DNA of 64,000 nucleotides from Limonium bicolor (GCA_023374045.1 CM041779.1:299222167-299286166); one strand, 5' to 3'. Shown: positions 12,603 through 24,003, numbered from the stretch's first letter. The notes: generated from the sequence alone by a model not told the origin. Made by a program: numbers and translations.

Positions 12603-13569
12603 GCAAACGGCATCAAATCTTCTGTTTGAGCTTGAGGACAAGCCATCAGAGGACAACTTCTACTCAACTTCATGGAGTCTCCTCCCTCTGAAGTCAATTA
12701 CCGTTATTTTCCCCTCCTTCTCTATGCTATATCCAGAAAATGAGGATAGTTACATCCTCAAAAATGAAGAGGAGGAAATGCTCGCTCCCGTCAGAACATC
12801 CAAACAAAATACCAATATCACCTTCAAGGAACCACCTCCCTCTAAAGTTGAATTCAATCAAGGCTCTTCCTATGAGCCTCTCAAAGAAGACGAGGATTAT
12901 TACATCCTCAAATTTGAAGAGGAAAAGCCATCCAACTTTGATCTTCATCTCGAGGATCACAGCCTTCCCCTCTTATGCAACAAAGAAGTAGGGTGGAAAC
13001 TCGAAGTCAGCTCGCTAAGTGAGAAGGCCACCTTTCCATTTGATCCAGGGTCAGAATTTGAAGATACAATTTCCCCGAAGTTCTCCCCTGAACCGCTCAA
13101 CGCAGTTAAGGATGTCTTCATCCTTAAATTTGAATGGGCGTCTCCACAACTAGATGATACTCACACTAAGGATCATCCATTGAAAAATTTGGGCCCTTCG
13201 ACAAAGAAAAATAATGCCCACCCGTTGAAGCCCACTTCCACCTTCATTTTCATTCCGGGGGAGGAAATTTACATCCTCGACTCTGAGCAAGCACCACCAC
13301 TACCATCTTGCATCCATACGGCTAAACAACAAAAGGAGAATGTTTACATTCTCCAGTTTGAGGAAGCACTACCACCATCACCCGGTTTTCAATACAATAT
13401 TAATAGCAGCAAACACCTCCTTCAAAACCAGGTTTTGTGGAGTTTGTCTTTTCCTACTGTAATTGTTGCCGTAATTCTTTGTTTTGATCCAGGTGGTTCG
13501 GTCCTACATATTGCCAATTTCCTGTTCCCGGTACTACCATTGTCAACATTCATTTATGATCCGGGATAA
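12565..13569 (+). CDS. Unrecognised acidic repeat ORF in the place of pol
   Basis: The frame is open for 334 codons, with a first internal ATG at 12724. I do not recognise a family. Five copies of a short motif, Y/F-I-L-x-(F/N/S)-E-(E/Q/W), occur with Tyr or Phe at 12751, 12901, 13117, 13270 and 13345, spaced by proline- and acid-rich linkers (examples YILKFEEE, YILQFEEA). The frame opens with LSYSLPPPPFENEQ, which may have been the continuation of gag before a frameshift near 12535. A hydrophobic segment near the C-terminus (about 13440-13560, SLSFPTVIVAVILCF) could be membrane-spanning. It ends in TAA at 13567-13569. It may be a gag extension with duplicated peptides. It is a non-pol ORF kept open although gag is broken. 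Confidence 0.55.
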   Translation: MSYSLPPPPFENEQTASNLLFELEDKPSEDNFYSTSWSLLPLKSITVIFPSFSMLYPENEDSYILKNEEEEMLAPVRTSKQNTNITFKEPPPSKVEFNQGSSYEPLKEDEDYYILKFEEEKPSNFDLHLEDHSLPLLCNKEVGWKLEVSSLSEKATFPFDPGSEFEDTISPKFSPEPLNAVKDVFILKFEWASPQLDDTHTKDHPLKNLGPSTKKNNAHPLKPTSTFIFIPGEEIYILDSEQAPPLPSCIHTAKQQKENVYILQFEEALPPSPGFQYNINSSKHLLQNQVLWSLSFPTVIVAVILCFDPGGSVLHIANFLFPVLPLSTFIYDPG

Positions 13570-14652
13570 TGACGAACATGCGTCTAGCTAGAGACGTTAA
13601 ACCCGGGCAGCTTGGTGGGAGGCAACCCACTATCTATCTTTTGTCTTTCCTTTAATTTAATGTTGTTTTCCTTTTTGTACTATATTTCCCTTTATATGTT
13701 ATAATAAAATGCAGGTTTTACTTGAGTTCTTCTGGCTGTGTAGAATATTCCTTACAGGTACATTTCATGACATTCCACAGCTGCACTCAAGTGTGGGGGA
13801 GCTCTACACTCTACGAAATTGGGGAGTACACTCTTTCCTTTATTAATTGCATGCCCTGTTCATTTATTTCCATCTACGCAATGAGGGCATTGCTTAAGCT
13901 TAAGTGTGGGGGAAGAGCCTTTTCAGGGCATTTTGTGCTTAAAATGTTTAAATCTCTCTGCTTATCTTGCATTTGTTCAAAAATTAAAATTATGTACCCT
14001 GCTAATGTAGGTTGTTCTCTTTAAAAACAAACTATTATGAATTGTGGGATAAATGGTACAAATTTTAAAATTTTCATTTGATTACTTTTGAGGAGCATTT
14101 TCTTATGCGGTGTGACCAAATGATCTCTGAATGGTTGGATTTTATTGCTCAGGGTTTCTTTCTGTCTTCTCTCTTAGGGATTGCTAAGGGGTGTTTCTCT
14201 GTTAAAAAATAAAGAAAGAAAAATACAAAAAATAAGGGACTTGCGAGACACCATTGGTAACCAACAAAGAGAGTTGAGTGTTCTTGAATACAAAGGCGTG
14301 ATGCCTACATTTTCTCATCCCTTATGCAAAAGTGAAACAAATGCATAAATCTATTCTTCCTTTTGTTTTCTCCTCAATGCCCATTCTTGAGAGAAGTTGG
14401 CCATGGTAAAAGTTCTCAGAGTCACCTAAACAAAAGAAACATTGAAGTACCTTGGATCATACCCCGAAACTCTATATTTTATTTTTACCCTGAGCACACC
14501 TATGTCACCAGCAGTTGATGGATCACACTCCTCAATAAGTTAAAAAGATCATGAACTGTTCACCTCTTTATCCTACCCTTCATAATAATTTGTTAGTATT
14601 GAGCATTCCCTACTTACTTGGGTACGTGGTTTTGCTTGAGGACAAGCAAAAA
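13570..14652 (+). other. 3' untranslated region with repeated polypurine-like motifs
   Basis: No gene. The motif AAGTGTGGGGGA occurs near 13789 and 13901, and again as the true polypurine tract before the 3' LTR. A conserved-looking cttggtgggaggcaaccca precedes them at about 13611, as seen 3' of Athila/Calypso coding regions. Confidence 0.6.
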
Positions 14653-14668
14653 GATAAGTGTGGGGGTG
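14653..14668 (+). other. Polypurine tract of the Athila-like element
   Basis: Purine run (agataagtgtgggggtg) directly before the 3' LTR start TGATAAGTG; it would prime plus-strand DNA synthesis. Confidence 0.75.
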
Positions 14669-16376
14669 TGATAAGTGTCCAAATGAGCATGTTTTATAGG
14701 TGTATTTCATATATAATATTAGCACTTTTCTTGCTCATTTCTCCACTTCGGTTAGTTTTCCTCTAGTTTATGTTTTATTGTTATCTCACAAATTTATTGT
14801 TTAAACAAACCAAGCTGGGAGCAAAGTAGACGAAGAGACGAACGCATAGGCGCAAACGGCTCGAAAAACGGAGTCCAAACGAAGAATCTAGAGCTGGTCC
14901 GGTTTGTGTCCGCATTTGTGACGTCGTGAGTATCCGCATAGAACCACGACGTCACAAGCGAGGACAGCCATGCGGATAAGATATGGAGCGCGGACTCCAT
15001 TTGTGACGTCGTGAGTGTCCGCATAGAACCATGACGTCACAAGCGAGGACAGCCATGCGGACAAGATATGGAGCGCGGACTCCATTTGTGACGTAGTGAG
15101 TGTCCGCATAGAACCACGACGTCACACGCGAGGACAGCCATGCGGACAAATTGAGAGCGTGCCTAACTCTCTTGTCCGCCCAGAACCATGAGGACACAAG
15201 CGAGGACACTCATGCGGACAAGACTAGGACACGGACTCCATTTGTGTCCTCATGAGTGTCCGCCTAAAAAACGCGGACAGCCACGCGGACGTGACTAAAA
15301 ATCACGCGCGAGTTTTCTTCGCCCGTCGACTTCTTCGCCCGTCGACTTGCTTCTGCCATATCCATCTACTCCGCACCGCCTACCTTAATTCCCTCACACG
15401 TCTTCAGCTCTGTCCCCTACAATTAATGAGCAATCAATGCTCTTCCACTCCAGATCTGCCTCTTCACTTCCTCTATATAAACACACTGCACCTTCAACCA
15501 AATACATACGTTCACCCCCAAAACTCAACACTCCAAATCTCATTCCATTTACAAAATTACGTACGCTCTCCACTCTTCGTTCTCTTCATTTCTCCATTCA
15601 CCATCCACACCTCCGTATTATTATTACGTCCAACCTCTGTCTGACTTATTACCAGTTAATATGTCAGGCTAAGGAGGATTTACTCCGGGTGAAGGTTTAA
15701 TTATGTATTTGTATTAATTATGCAATATTTCTACCGGTTAAAATAAATTCAGTTTGTTACGATTAAAGTTTTGTCTCTCTCCCTTTTTAATAAATTTCAT
15801 CGATTTATTAAAAAGCCTTACTAAATCTGTTTCTAATCTGATCGGTGACAAACAGATAGGTTAATTAAGCCGTAAAACTATAGGAACTTATTTTCATCGG
15901 ATAAGTTAGTACAAGTTGCAAGAATAAAATTCCTCACACTCCTCTGCCGTTTACACGCATTTTGCTTGAGTTTTCATCGGACCTTGCATTTTCAGGTAAA
16001 CGAGTTCTTATGAGTTTTCATCGGACCTTAAGATAATAACAGGAATCTTGCCAAATTATTTTATTAAACCGGTAGAGATAGCACAATTAATCAGATCATA
16101 TTAACCTGAACCCGGAGTTCCATTTATTTCATCTTCACTCAGTTTTTCTTATTTGTTATTTACTTTTCAAAAAAACAAGTCAATTAACTCCCCCCTTTTG
16201 TGACACGCTTAGGTACTATAATTCACCTTAGTCCCACGGTTCGATATCCGGTCGCTTACACTTTACTACTACAACGACCGGGATTTGTTTGCAGCCCGAC
16301 GTTTAATTTGAGTTTTAATTTCTTTTCTTTTATTTTAATTTCACCAGTTCTAACCACTCAAATATACACGTCTGCA
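14669..16376 (+). repeat. 3' LTR of the Athila-like element
   Basis: Direct repeat of 8636-10360, 1708 bp against 1725 bp, with scattered substitutions and small indels. It is followed by the target duplication taagg. The tandem 85-bp array is present from 14914 (units at 14914, 14999, 15084), and the TATA box is at 15473-15480. Confidence 0.92.
14914..15275 (+). repeat. 85-bp tandem repeat in the 3' LTR
   Basis: Same array as at 8881-9240, three full units plus a diverged tail. The copies in the two LTRs differ by a few transitions at CG or CHG sites, for example tgacgtag for tgacgtcg. Confidence 0.88.
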
Positions 16377-16639
16377 TAAGGTGATGATTCTTAGTAAACA
16401 TAAAGCACCATTGTTCTCCCTTTTCATCAATGTTAAGATGATGATGATAAATGACATATTTATGAAATGAATGTTGGCATACATTCATATATGTCAAATT
16501 TAGGGGGAAAATCTTTATGTGGTTATGTTTTCTCTTTTATTTTGGTTTGTGCACCACAGGGTTTCCTGAGGAAAGTTTTAATGAGGATTCCATCATGAGA
16601 TTTTTGTGCGAAGAGGAGTGTTATGATATATATGGTGGA

Positions 16640-17060
16640 ACTGCCATTTCATGGTGTGCAACGAAGTAGACTATAGTGGCAACTTCATCAAATCATGCCA
16701 AATTGATTGTGTTATAAGAAACGGTAAAAGGATGTGCATGGTCTAGATCAGTCATCTATCATATATTAAGTTCTTGTGGTTTTCAGCCTGATCTAGAGAC
16801 GCCAACAATGATATATGAATATAATGTTGTCTACATTACACTAATAAGGGAAGGTGCATCAAAGGTGATCAAATGAAGCATATATCACCAAAATTCTTCT
16901 CAACCCATCAGCTTCAGACAAAGGGTATTCTTGATGTTTACAAGATTTGATCCGATGAGAATCTAGATGATTTATTTACCAAGTCACTTCCTACAAGAGT
17001 TTTAAGAAGCTCGTTCATGATATCGTATGTGACATTGAAGATAAATTTTGTTAAACTGAG
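16640..17060 (+). pseudogene. pol: Copia-type RNase H remnant (end of pol)
   Basis: Dead C-terminal end of a Ty1-copia polyprotein. Reading with stops and shifts gives GGTAISWCATK, VATSSNHAKLI, a segment like the Copia histidine-rich KHISPKFF region, and LDDLFTKSLPT, the hallmark Copia RNase H end. Several stops (for example after CATK and after KLIVL) and indels mean no protein is made. The piece upstream is separated by the Athila insertion at 8636-16376. A purine tract (ggggagag) and an LTR follow. Confidence 0.85.
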
Positions 17061-17176
17061 GGGCAGATAAACATTTTAACTGTGCTCTTTTTCCCTTGAC
17101 CATGGTTTTTGTCCCAATGGGGGTTTTTCCTAGCAAGGTTTTTATGAGATAGTAGGATGTACATCCATGGGGAGAG

Positions 17177-17424
17177 TGTTATAAATAATACAATTAGTGA
17201 ATGTACATCCAGTCATCCTTTGGTCTACCTTAGACCTTTCATCTTTGTAACTCCCGTAACCTCCCCAAAGTCTTCATCAGTAGTGCTTTGATCTTTTGTT
17301 TTCCTACCACTCAAAGGTTCGTTAACGTATACTATATAAGGATGTACAATGAAACTATAAGGAGGATGTCAATTATGTTTGTCCTGTCTACTATACTCTT
17401 TTCTATCCTCTCAGGGTTATATCA
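17177..17424 (+). repeat. Putative 3' LTR of the Copia remnant
   Basis: It follows the polypurine-like catggggagag and starts TGTTATAA; the end TTATATCA is an imperfect inverted match. About 248 bp, with a TATA-like actatataagg near 17330. The partner LTR is not visible in the window, so the limits are inferred. Confidence 0.55.
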
Positions 17425-17431
17425 TCCTTAC

Positions 17432-18042
17432 CATAATTTGATAATATGACTATTAACTAATATTTCTGTAATGTGTAATATCTATTGTTAACGTTATATG
17501 CAAATGCTATACATCAATGCAAAGTTAAATTAATAAAAAAGACTAAATTAAATATTGTATTCTTTTATTATATGTTATGTTACCTTTTCCAGTTAAGATT
17601 ATAGTTATTTTATAGTAATAATTTACTCAACATGAAATAACATAACTATTTATAATTATTATAGAAAAAGTCTCCTTTACATAATTTGATAATATGACTA
17701 TTAACTAATATTTCTGCAATGTGTAATATCTATTGTTAACATTATATGCAAATGCTATACATCAATGCAAAGTTAAATTAATAAAAATGACTAAATAAAT
17801 ATTGTATTCTTTTATTGTATGTTGCCTTCCAGTTAAGATTATAGTTATTTTATAGTAATAATTTACTCAACATGAAATAACATAACTATTTATAATTATT
17901 ATAGAAAAAGTCTCCTTAACATAATTTGATAATATGACTATTAACTAATATTTCTGCGATGTGTAATATCTATGTTAACGTTATATGCAAATCAATGCAA
18001 AGTTAAATTAATAAAAAAGACTAAATTAAATATTGTATCTTT
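17432..18042. repeat. Tandem repeat, about 245-bp unit, 2.5 copies
   Basis: The sequence starting cataatttgataatatgac recurs at 17432, 17680 and 17920. The first two units are nearly identical and the third is cut off after about 120 bp. It is AT-rich and non-coding. Confidence 0.9.
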
Positions 18043-19668
18043 TTAAAAATGTCGCATAATTTTTAATTAAGAAATTAAACAAGAAAGTTTTAACATGAAT
18101 TAAAGCTTTGTGCTACAATTAATTAGTGACTTTACTTGATGGTAAATTTCAAGAAGATCTTACAAAATGTTAAAATCATAAATATATTAGATAAGATGTA
18201 ATTAGCTAAAATGATAGACAAGTCAAAATAAAGAGAATAGTAAAAATGGATTTAATGAATCAAAGATGTGTGACGTCAGTTCATGATCATGTAAGAACTG
18301 AACTAATAAATCAAAACTTAATTAAGCTTCAAATCTAATACCTTAAAACTCAAAAAACTTAAAGGGTGGAGGACTAATGAATCCTAGGTGAGTAGACGTC
18401 TTTTAGTTCATTAGGTAAGGACTTGGCGCAAGTGTAAATCTTAATAAAACCTCTTAATACAAATGTTGTCTTACAAAAATATGTTTCTTTGGCTACAACC
18501 ATTTGTTTTTGTTATAGTTATTCGAGTCTTGCATATCAGCTCTTCAAAAGGAAGCTAAAGAAACACTCCTAGCTAAGAAGTTACTTTCAGGGACATTTTT
18601 ATTCCACCGGGTATATTGAGTTGTTTTTCTAGAGTCTTTGAATTGCACTACTAGATATTATGTTGACTTTTTTTCTTTTTTTTCAACCATAAAAAAAACT
18701 CTCATAAATGAGAACGAATATATAATTGCAGTGCCATATGAACACATGCTTTTTGAGATAACCATAATCCTCAGGTGATACTAATTTCTAGTGCAATGCC
18801 TCACATGATCCTAATTACTTATGTATGACACGATGCCTCAAGTGACAAAATTTATGGCACGATGTCCTTCCTCACCGTATTAGTCTCAGGTATATATATT
18901 CATATCATACATTGTTGCCTAACTAATAAGAATATTTTTTTTATAAAAAACACACTATTAAATATATATATATAGGGGAGGACCGAGAGGGGGCCAAGCG
19001 GGCACTTGCCCCCTGAAAATTTTAAAAATTTGTTAATACTATATGTTCCTATTATTCTTAAAGTAATTCTAGTTGACTATAAATGTGTTAGATTTAATAT
19101 CTTGACATAAAGTAACTTACTATTTAGTTTAAATCATTGCATTAAACATAATTATTTTTTTGTTCGATAATACCTAGTTATTTTATTTTTTTATATGTGG
19201 GAATTTGCAACCGCTATTTTTAGAGTGCATCAACACATTAGGATGAGAAAGTGAAGAAGGATTCGAACTCAGGACCAACTGGTCCGTTAGTTCTTCCTTC
19301 CCTAACTCATACGTCCGGGTTTGACTAATTTTTTTTATTATTAATCAAACATAAGTTTATTTCATAAGGAGTAACTTTTCGTTATTTAAAATTTGATATT
19401 ATAATCAAATGTATTCTTATAAAATTTGATACTAACTGTTATTAATTATCTTAATATCATTTAAAAATACAATAACAAAATTCAAATTTTATTTCTATAA
19501 CATGTGCAGTCAGCTAATATGAATCATTATATGAAGTTAGACAGAGCAATATATCTATGAAAATAAAAAATGTAAAAGTGAAAATATAATTATGACAAGA
19601 ATTGAGGAGGGGAACGGAAAATATTGGTTATCAAAACGAGACAAAAATTATAAAAAATATTAAGATAG
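18043..19668. other. No recognisable gene
   Basis: AT-rich sequence. A GC-richer patch at 18975-19015 (gggccaagcgggcacttg followed by ccccctg) looks like the edge of an old repeat, but I cannot assign it. A tTCGAATCc-like string near 19258 on the minus strand has no tRNA fold around it. Confidence 0.5.
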
Positions 19669-19679
19669 AATAAAAAACT

Positions 19680-19767
19680 GGGTTGCTATTCACAGTACAA
19701 AATTACTAATCACCGCAGTACAAAATTTTTTTAATTCATATTGACGTTGTACACATGTAATGATGTC
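19680..19767 (+). repeat. Left terminal inverted repeat of the MULE
   Basis: gggttgctattcacagtac... through acacatgtaatgatgtcg. It matches the reverse complement of 27541-27630 with very few differences (tattcac against tattcgc; tgacgtt against aacgtt). Confidence 0.93.
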
Positions 19768-20026
19768 GTGTTGTAACTGTTGTTTTTTTAAAAAATAATT
19801 TCTTGAGCGTAAACAGTAAAAAACACTCTGATTGTAACAAAACATTATAAACCCGTATAAAAGACGTTAAACCCTTTTTAATCGCATTTAAACGTTATAA
19901 TTGTGACTACACATAAGTTAATGACATTTTATGTTGTTTTTTACTAAATTACAAACACTGTTACACTTTCAGAACGTTGTATTGAAATCGCAGTTGAAAA
20001 CGTCAATTTTGGGTAAAAAACGCTCG

Positions 20027-20038
20027 TACTATATATAG
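20027..20038 (+). promoter_or_regulatory. TATA box for the PMD gene
   Basis: tactatatatag precedes a likely leader exon. A donor-like ccg|gtgagttttt at 20171 and an acceptor atgcag|tg ending at 20887 suggest a 5' untranslated intron spanning the GC-rich block at 20171-20887, placing the first ATG just after the splice. Inference only. Confidence 0.45.
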
Positions 20039-20889
20039 TCTAACTTTCCTTGGATTATTCATTTCTAACTTACTCACTCTCTCTCCTCTATCTCTCTTCC
20101 TTAAGAACCTCTCTTCTGACTGCCGGAGCCGCCACCCGCCGCCGCCAACCACCGCCGGAAAAATTTTCCGGTGAGTTTTTTGAATTTTTTTTTGCAACTT
20201 ATAGATTTGGGTGTCCTGAGTATGAATTTGGTGTTAGTTTTTTGAAATTCAACATCATTTGAGCTAGATCTAGCATGAAAAATTTGAAAATATTCAAAAA
20301 AAAAGAGTGGCATGGGCGAGCAGCAGCGCCGCTCTAGCCGGAGAGAATCGAGGACCGCTGCTGCTCGGTTTGGAGTCAGGCGAGGATCAGGGGTGCTCGA
20401 ATCTGTGGCTCGCGAGGACCCGGGCTGCTTGAACCCTGTGTGCGCGCGCCGGACGACGAAGACGAGGAGCGCTGGTGCTCGCCGCTTCTGGAGTTGAGGA
20501 TCTGCGGTGCTCAAGTACACTTGAAGCGAGGAGCTCAGCTGCTCGCCGGTAGAGAAGAAGGGGAGCGCAGGTACTCGCCGGTAGAGAAGAGAGGAGCGGC
20601 GCTGCTCGCCTGGGTTGTAGGAGAGCACCTGCGCTGCTCGACCCAGTTTTTTTTTTAATATTTTGAATGATTTTTAAATGTTTTAATTTGTTTATTTTTT
20701 AATTCTAATATTGTGAATGATTTTTCAATGTTTTAATTTGTTTTTTTTTAATTCTAATAAATATTGTGATTGATTTATAAATGTTTGAATTTTTTTTTGA
20801 ATTGTAATAATGTGAATGATATGATTATAAATGTTTGAATTTTTATGTTATGAATGAGGAATATAACTGTGTGATATTCGTATGCAGTG

Positions 20890-23357
20890 ATGGATCGACT
20901 GAAAAAAGCAGTGAAAAATGTATACACGAAGAGGAAGAATAAAGATCGGGGTACGGAGCAGCCTATGACGGCCTCGTACCGTCGTGGTGTACGTGCTCCT
21001 GGTGAAGGGCCGAGTGATCCTGCCCCCCGCATGGAAGCAGCACGCCATTCATCATTCCATCCCGGTCAATCTTTCAACGACCCAGCGTTTGAAGTACCTG
21101 CACCACCAATGGTAGCGGAGGATGACTCGGCGGTGTTCAATATACCGAGGAGACGCATGCCAGTGGTGTCATCATCCAGTAGTGTTTGGTCTGACAGATC
21201 ACTGAACAGCGCTAGCTACAATATCTCGGGGGAAGCAAGCCACCAGACTGCTCCGTTAGAAGCTCAGATGTCAGGCGGTGGTAGTTCATCACGTCCACCA
21301 CGCCCATCACCCGCCCGTGCTGATGAGGACCATGTGATGACTGGGTGTTCGCCACATGCTGATGACGGTGGTCGTAGTGCTGATGATGAGGACTCACCCG
21401 ACGTGGATGAGGAGCAGGATAATGAAGATGATGAAGTCATGGATAAGGAGGATGACACCGACGAGGAAGCAGCGCTAGCGATGGTTCCAGTCATTCCTAC
21501 CTCTTGGAAGTTGACAGAGGTGCCAGTTCCTGGCGGTCCACTACTCACTGGTGTTATCACTAGCTTCGGGGGTCATGTAGCGCTTGACTTATGGACCTTG
21601 ACTAAGGTATGTTCTCTATCTTCTCCTGTATTTGATCATTTAAATCATACAACGTTTTGTAAGTGTTGAATATTGGTCATTATATAGGATCGTGGGGTTT
21701 TGAGTTTCAAATTCTGTAGGGTGATGATTACATGCTGGCCAAAAGATCAAGTAACCTGCAAAAGAGCAAGGAACATGCTTAACTATTCTGGTATAGAGCA
21801 CCTACAGGATATTACGATGCCATACAACAATATGTCCCTCATCAGTGCTTTTGTGGAGAGGTGGCAGCCTGATACAAACTCTTTCCATATGCCGTTCGGT
21901 GAGATGACGATTACCCTGCATGATGTGTGGATGATACTTCAAATCCCCATTGTCGGTCATCCATTGATAGGGGAGATGTCGAAGGAGGTAATGGCTGATT
22001 GTCTTGATTTTGGAGGAGATGTCGAGACTATGACAGAGACACTGTTTAATACCGGTATGTATCGATTGCGAGCTTGTTGGAGCACTGTAGGGATGAACCT
22101 AAAGACCCAATGAAGCAGGCATGTGGTTGGTTGTATCATTTGATCGGTACCACCATATTAGCTGGAAAATCAAATGGTCGTCTGAGTCCACAGCTGTTCT
22201 CGTTAGTAGCTCCCATGAAGAAAGCTACCAATCTTCGTAAATATGCATGGGGAGCTAGTACTCTTGCATGGTTATATCGCCAGCTTGGGATAGCCTCTCG
22301 TGCCGGCTCCAGTGGGATAGCTGGTTCTATGACGTTACTTGAGGTATGTGTCCTAATGTGCATCTAGTATATGATAACTCACTGAGTATTAATAATTGGT
22401 ATTGCTTAATCATTCTAGTGTTTTATATGCACAGTGCTGGATTTATGCGTACTTTCCTACATTAAGACCAGCGATTAGCCCAGACTAGCGCTCTAATGAT
22501 GATAGACCTTGGGCTCTAAGATGGGTGAGATCTACCTCTCAAGTGCAGGATCATCGTGCACTGCAAGGCTATCGTGAGCATCTAGATGCTTTGACTGCTC
22601 TAAATGTAAGTGTTTGTATTTGCTAACACATTGAACCATTATTATTTTTGTGTTTCGTTGTTGGTTACATCTTACTATTTATGTTCATTGTAGATTGATT
22701 GGTTGCCCTATGGTCGGGATAATGTTAATGTTCATGGAGGGCGCACATGGTATAGAGGTAACATACAGGTTATGGGGTTGAATGAGCCATACTTGCCTGG
22801 GCGTTGTCTGCGCCAATTTGGTTACATTCAGGGTATCCCTGAACCTCCTATTAGACCCAACCCAAGGTCTGAAAAAAGAGGAAAAACCCCACCCTACACC
22901 TGTGTATACCCCCCCATATATAGTTTGTGGGAAAACACTCCTAAATTGCTGGTTCCTGGGTATACGCCCACAAATGCGCGGTTGCATGCTTGCGACCCAC
23001 TCTACCTAGATTGGTACACCAAGCATACACACCCGAAGATCCTAAACCCTGAGAGTTATCAGACCACCCTGGTTCATCGTCCAGATCCCTGTCTAGTAAG
23101 TCATATTTTCATACTACTTTATCACATATCACTTTTATTTTGTATGTGTACTTACCTGACCAAGTGTGTTACAGCTACTGTCTGAGGCAAGTGAGCTTGC
23201 ACGCCCGTACTACCAAGAGAACAATGCATGGGACTGGTCATACTATTGTCAGGGGATGCTAGAAGAAGAACAAATGGCTGCAACTCATGGTCTTGAGGAT
23301 GTGTTCAGCTCTTTATACATATGGGATAGTTACCAGCGCCAGTATGGTGCACCCTAG
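20890..23357 (+). pseudogene. Plant mobile domain (PMD, MAIN-like) gene, five exons, frameshift and stop
   Basis: PMD proteins (MAIN/MAIL1 family and TE relatives) act in the nucleus in silencing and genome integrity; the domain is widespread in plant transposons. Exons by GT-AG: 20890-21606, 21688-22343, 22435-22605, 22694-23095, 23175-23357. The N-terminus is long, basic then very acidic (DEEQDNEDDEVMDKEDDTDE). PMD hallmarks: SLISAFVERWQPDTNSFHMPF, GEMTITLHDVWMILQIPIVG, WGASTLAWLYRQL, and LPGRCLRQFGYIQGIP near the end. Two breaks: a 1-nt-type frameshift near 22055, where the PMD match jumps frame, and an in-frame TAG at 22486-22488 in exon 3. All splice sites look usable. It lies head-to-tail with the transposase gene. 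Confidence 0.85.
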
Positions 23358-23643
23358 TGGTTGTCATCTTGGATTTGGATGTAATAAACTTTAGTATCAT
23401 CTTGGAACTATTTGTTGTCTTCCATTTTTACTTGGTGTGTTAGACGCTAGTACAATTTGTGTGGTTGTAGTTTTTTTCTGGTGGACTTGGTGATGGTGGA
23501 ATTATTGTTGACAATGCTGGTGACCTTGTTGATGATCTGTTGGTTGATTTTGTGGAGGTTCTTAGAACCGGTGGTTATAAGAAAAACAGGGGAGACTATG
23601 CCAAATTTTTTCTAGAAATGAAATATATCAAGATGTAGAAGAA

Positions 23644-23766
23644 GAATTTGGTGTCGTCACACAATGCATGGCTCCTTTCAAATTTAACGATCAGTATTTG
23701 ACAAATGTGCTTCTTAAGATCAATGCCAATCTGGGTGGTCTAAATTCTTTGTTGGTCATTGAGTGT
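23644..23766 (+). pseudogene. ARGONAUTE (AGO4-clade) gene fragment captured in the MULE
   Basis: One frame reads EFGVVTQCMAPFKFNDQY and then LTNVLLKINANLGGLNSLL, ending at a TGA. This is the MID/PIWI junction of plant AGO4/6/9-type proteins, where FGIVTQC, NDQYLTNVLLKIN and LGGLNSLL are characteristic. About 41 codons, same strand as the other MULE genes, in the gap between them. The sequence before it (23478-23637) is open in another frame but unrecognised. AGO4-clade proteins bind 24-nt siRNAs in RNA-directed DNA methylation. The fragment cannot be an active slicer; it could only act as RNA. Assignment is by recognising the motif, without a search. Confidence 0.8.
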
Positions 23767-23791
23767 TCTCAGGAATGATAGTGTTGAAATG

Positions 23792-23970
23792 AAAGTTACC
23801 ATAGGTAATTACTTTTGTCAGGAAAGGTACACGTACCAGGTCACTGTGCACATACCAGGTTACCGTTTGCAGTACAAAGTGAATTCAAAGTTACCATAGG
23901 TAATTACTTTTGTCAGGAAAGGTACACGTACCAAGTCACTGTGCACGTACCAGGTTACCGTTTGCAGTAC
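23792..23970 (+). repeat. 95-bp direct duplication upstream of the transposase
   Basis: The block aaagttaccataggtaatta...ggttaccgtttgcagtac occurs at 23792 and again at 23887 (period 95) with one or two differences. It contains gtttgcagtac, similar to the TIR core gcagtac, and lies 30-210 bp upstream of the transposase TATA box, so it may be a duplicated enhancer or transposase-binding block. Confidence 0.88.
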
Positions 23971-24003
23971 TTGTAACCTTGGGGCTAGTTCATGACCAAC
24001 CTC

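Larger units (their letters stand above)
8636..16376 (+). mobile_element. Athila-like LTR retrotransposon, non-autonomous, with both LTRs and target duplication
   Basis: Two direct repeats begin TGATAAGTGTCC and end CGTCTGCA. They are flanked by the same 5 bp, taagg, at 8631-8635 and 16377-16381, showing a single insertion event. The primer-binding site follows the 5' LTR and matches the 3' end of plant tRNA-Asp as used by Athila/Calypso elements. The interior (about 4.3 kb) encodes a broken gag and then an unusual acidic ORF. I see no protease, reverse transcriptase or integrase, so movement would need a partner's enzymes. A purine tract precedes the 3' LTR. LTRs differ by several small indels, so this is not the youngest insertion here. 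Confidence 0.92.

Noticed and set aside
19250..19320. tRNA-like T-loop string (ttcgaatcc on the minus strand)
   Set aside because: No acceptor or anticodon stems around it; at most an old SINE-like trace.
20101..20628. 175-codon minus-strand frame
   Set aside because: Lies in the GC-rich leader of the PMD gene where stops are rare; no domain, opposite strand to the gene.
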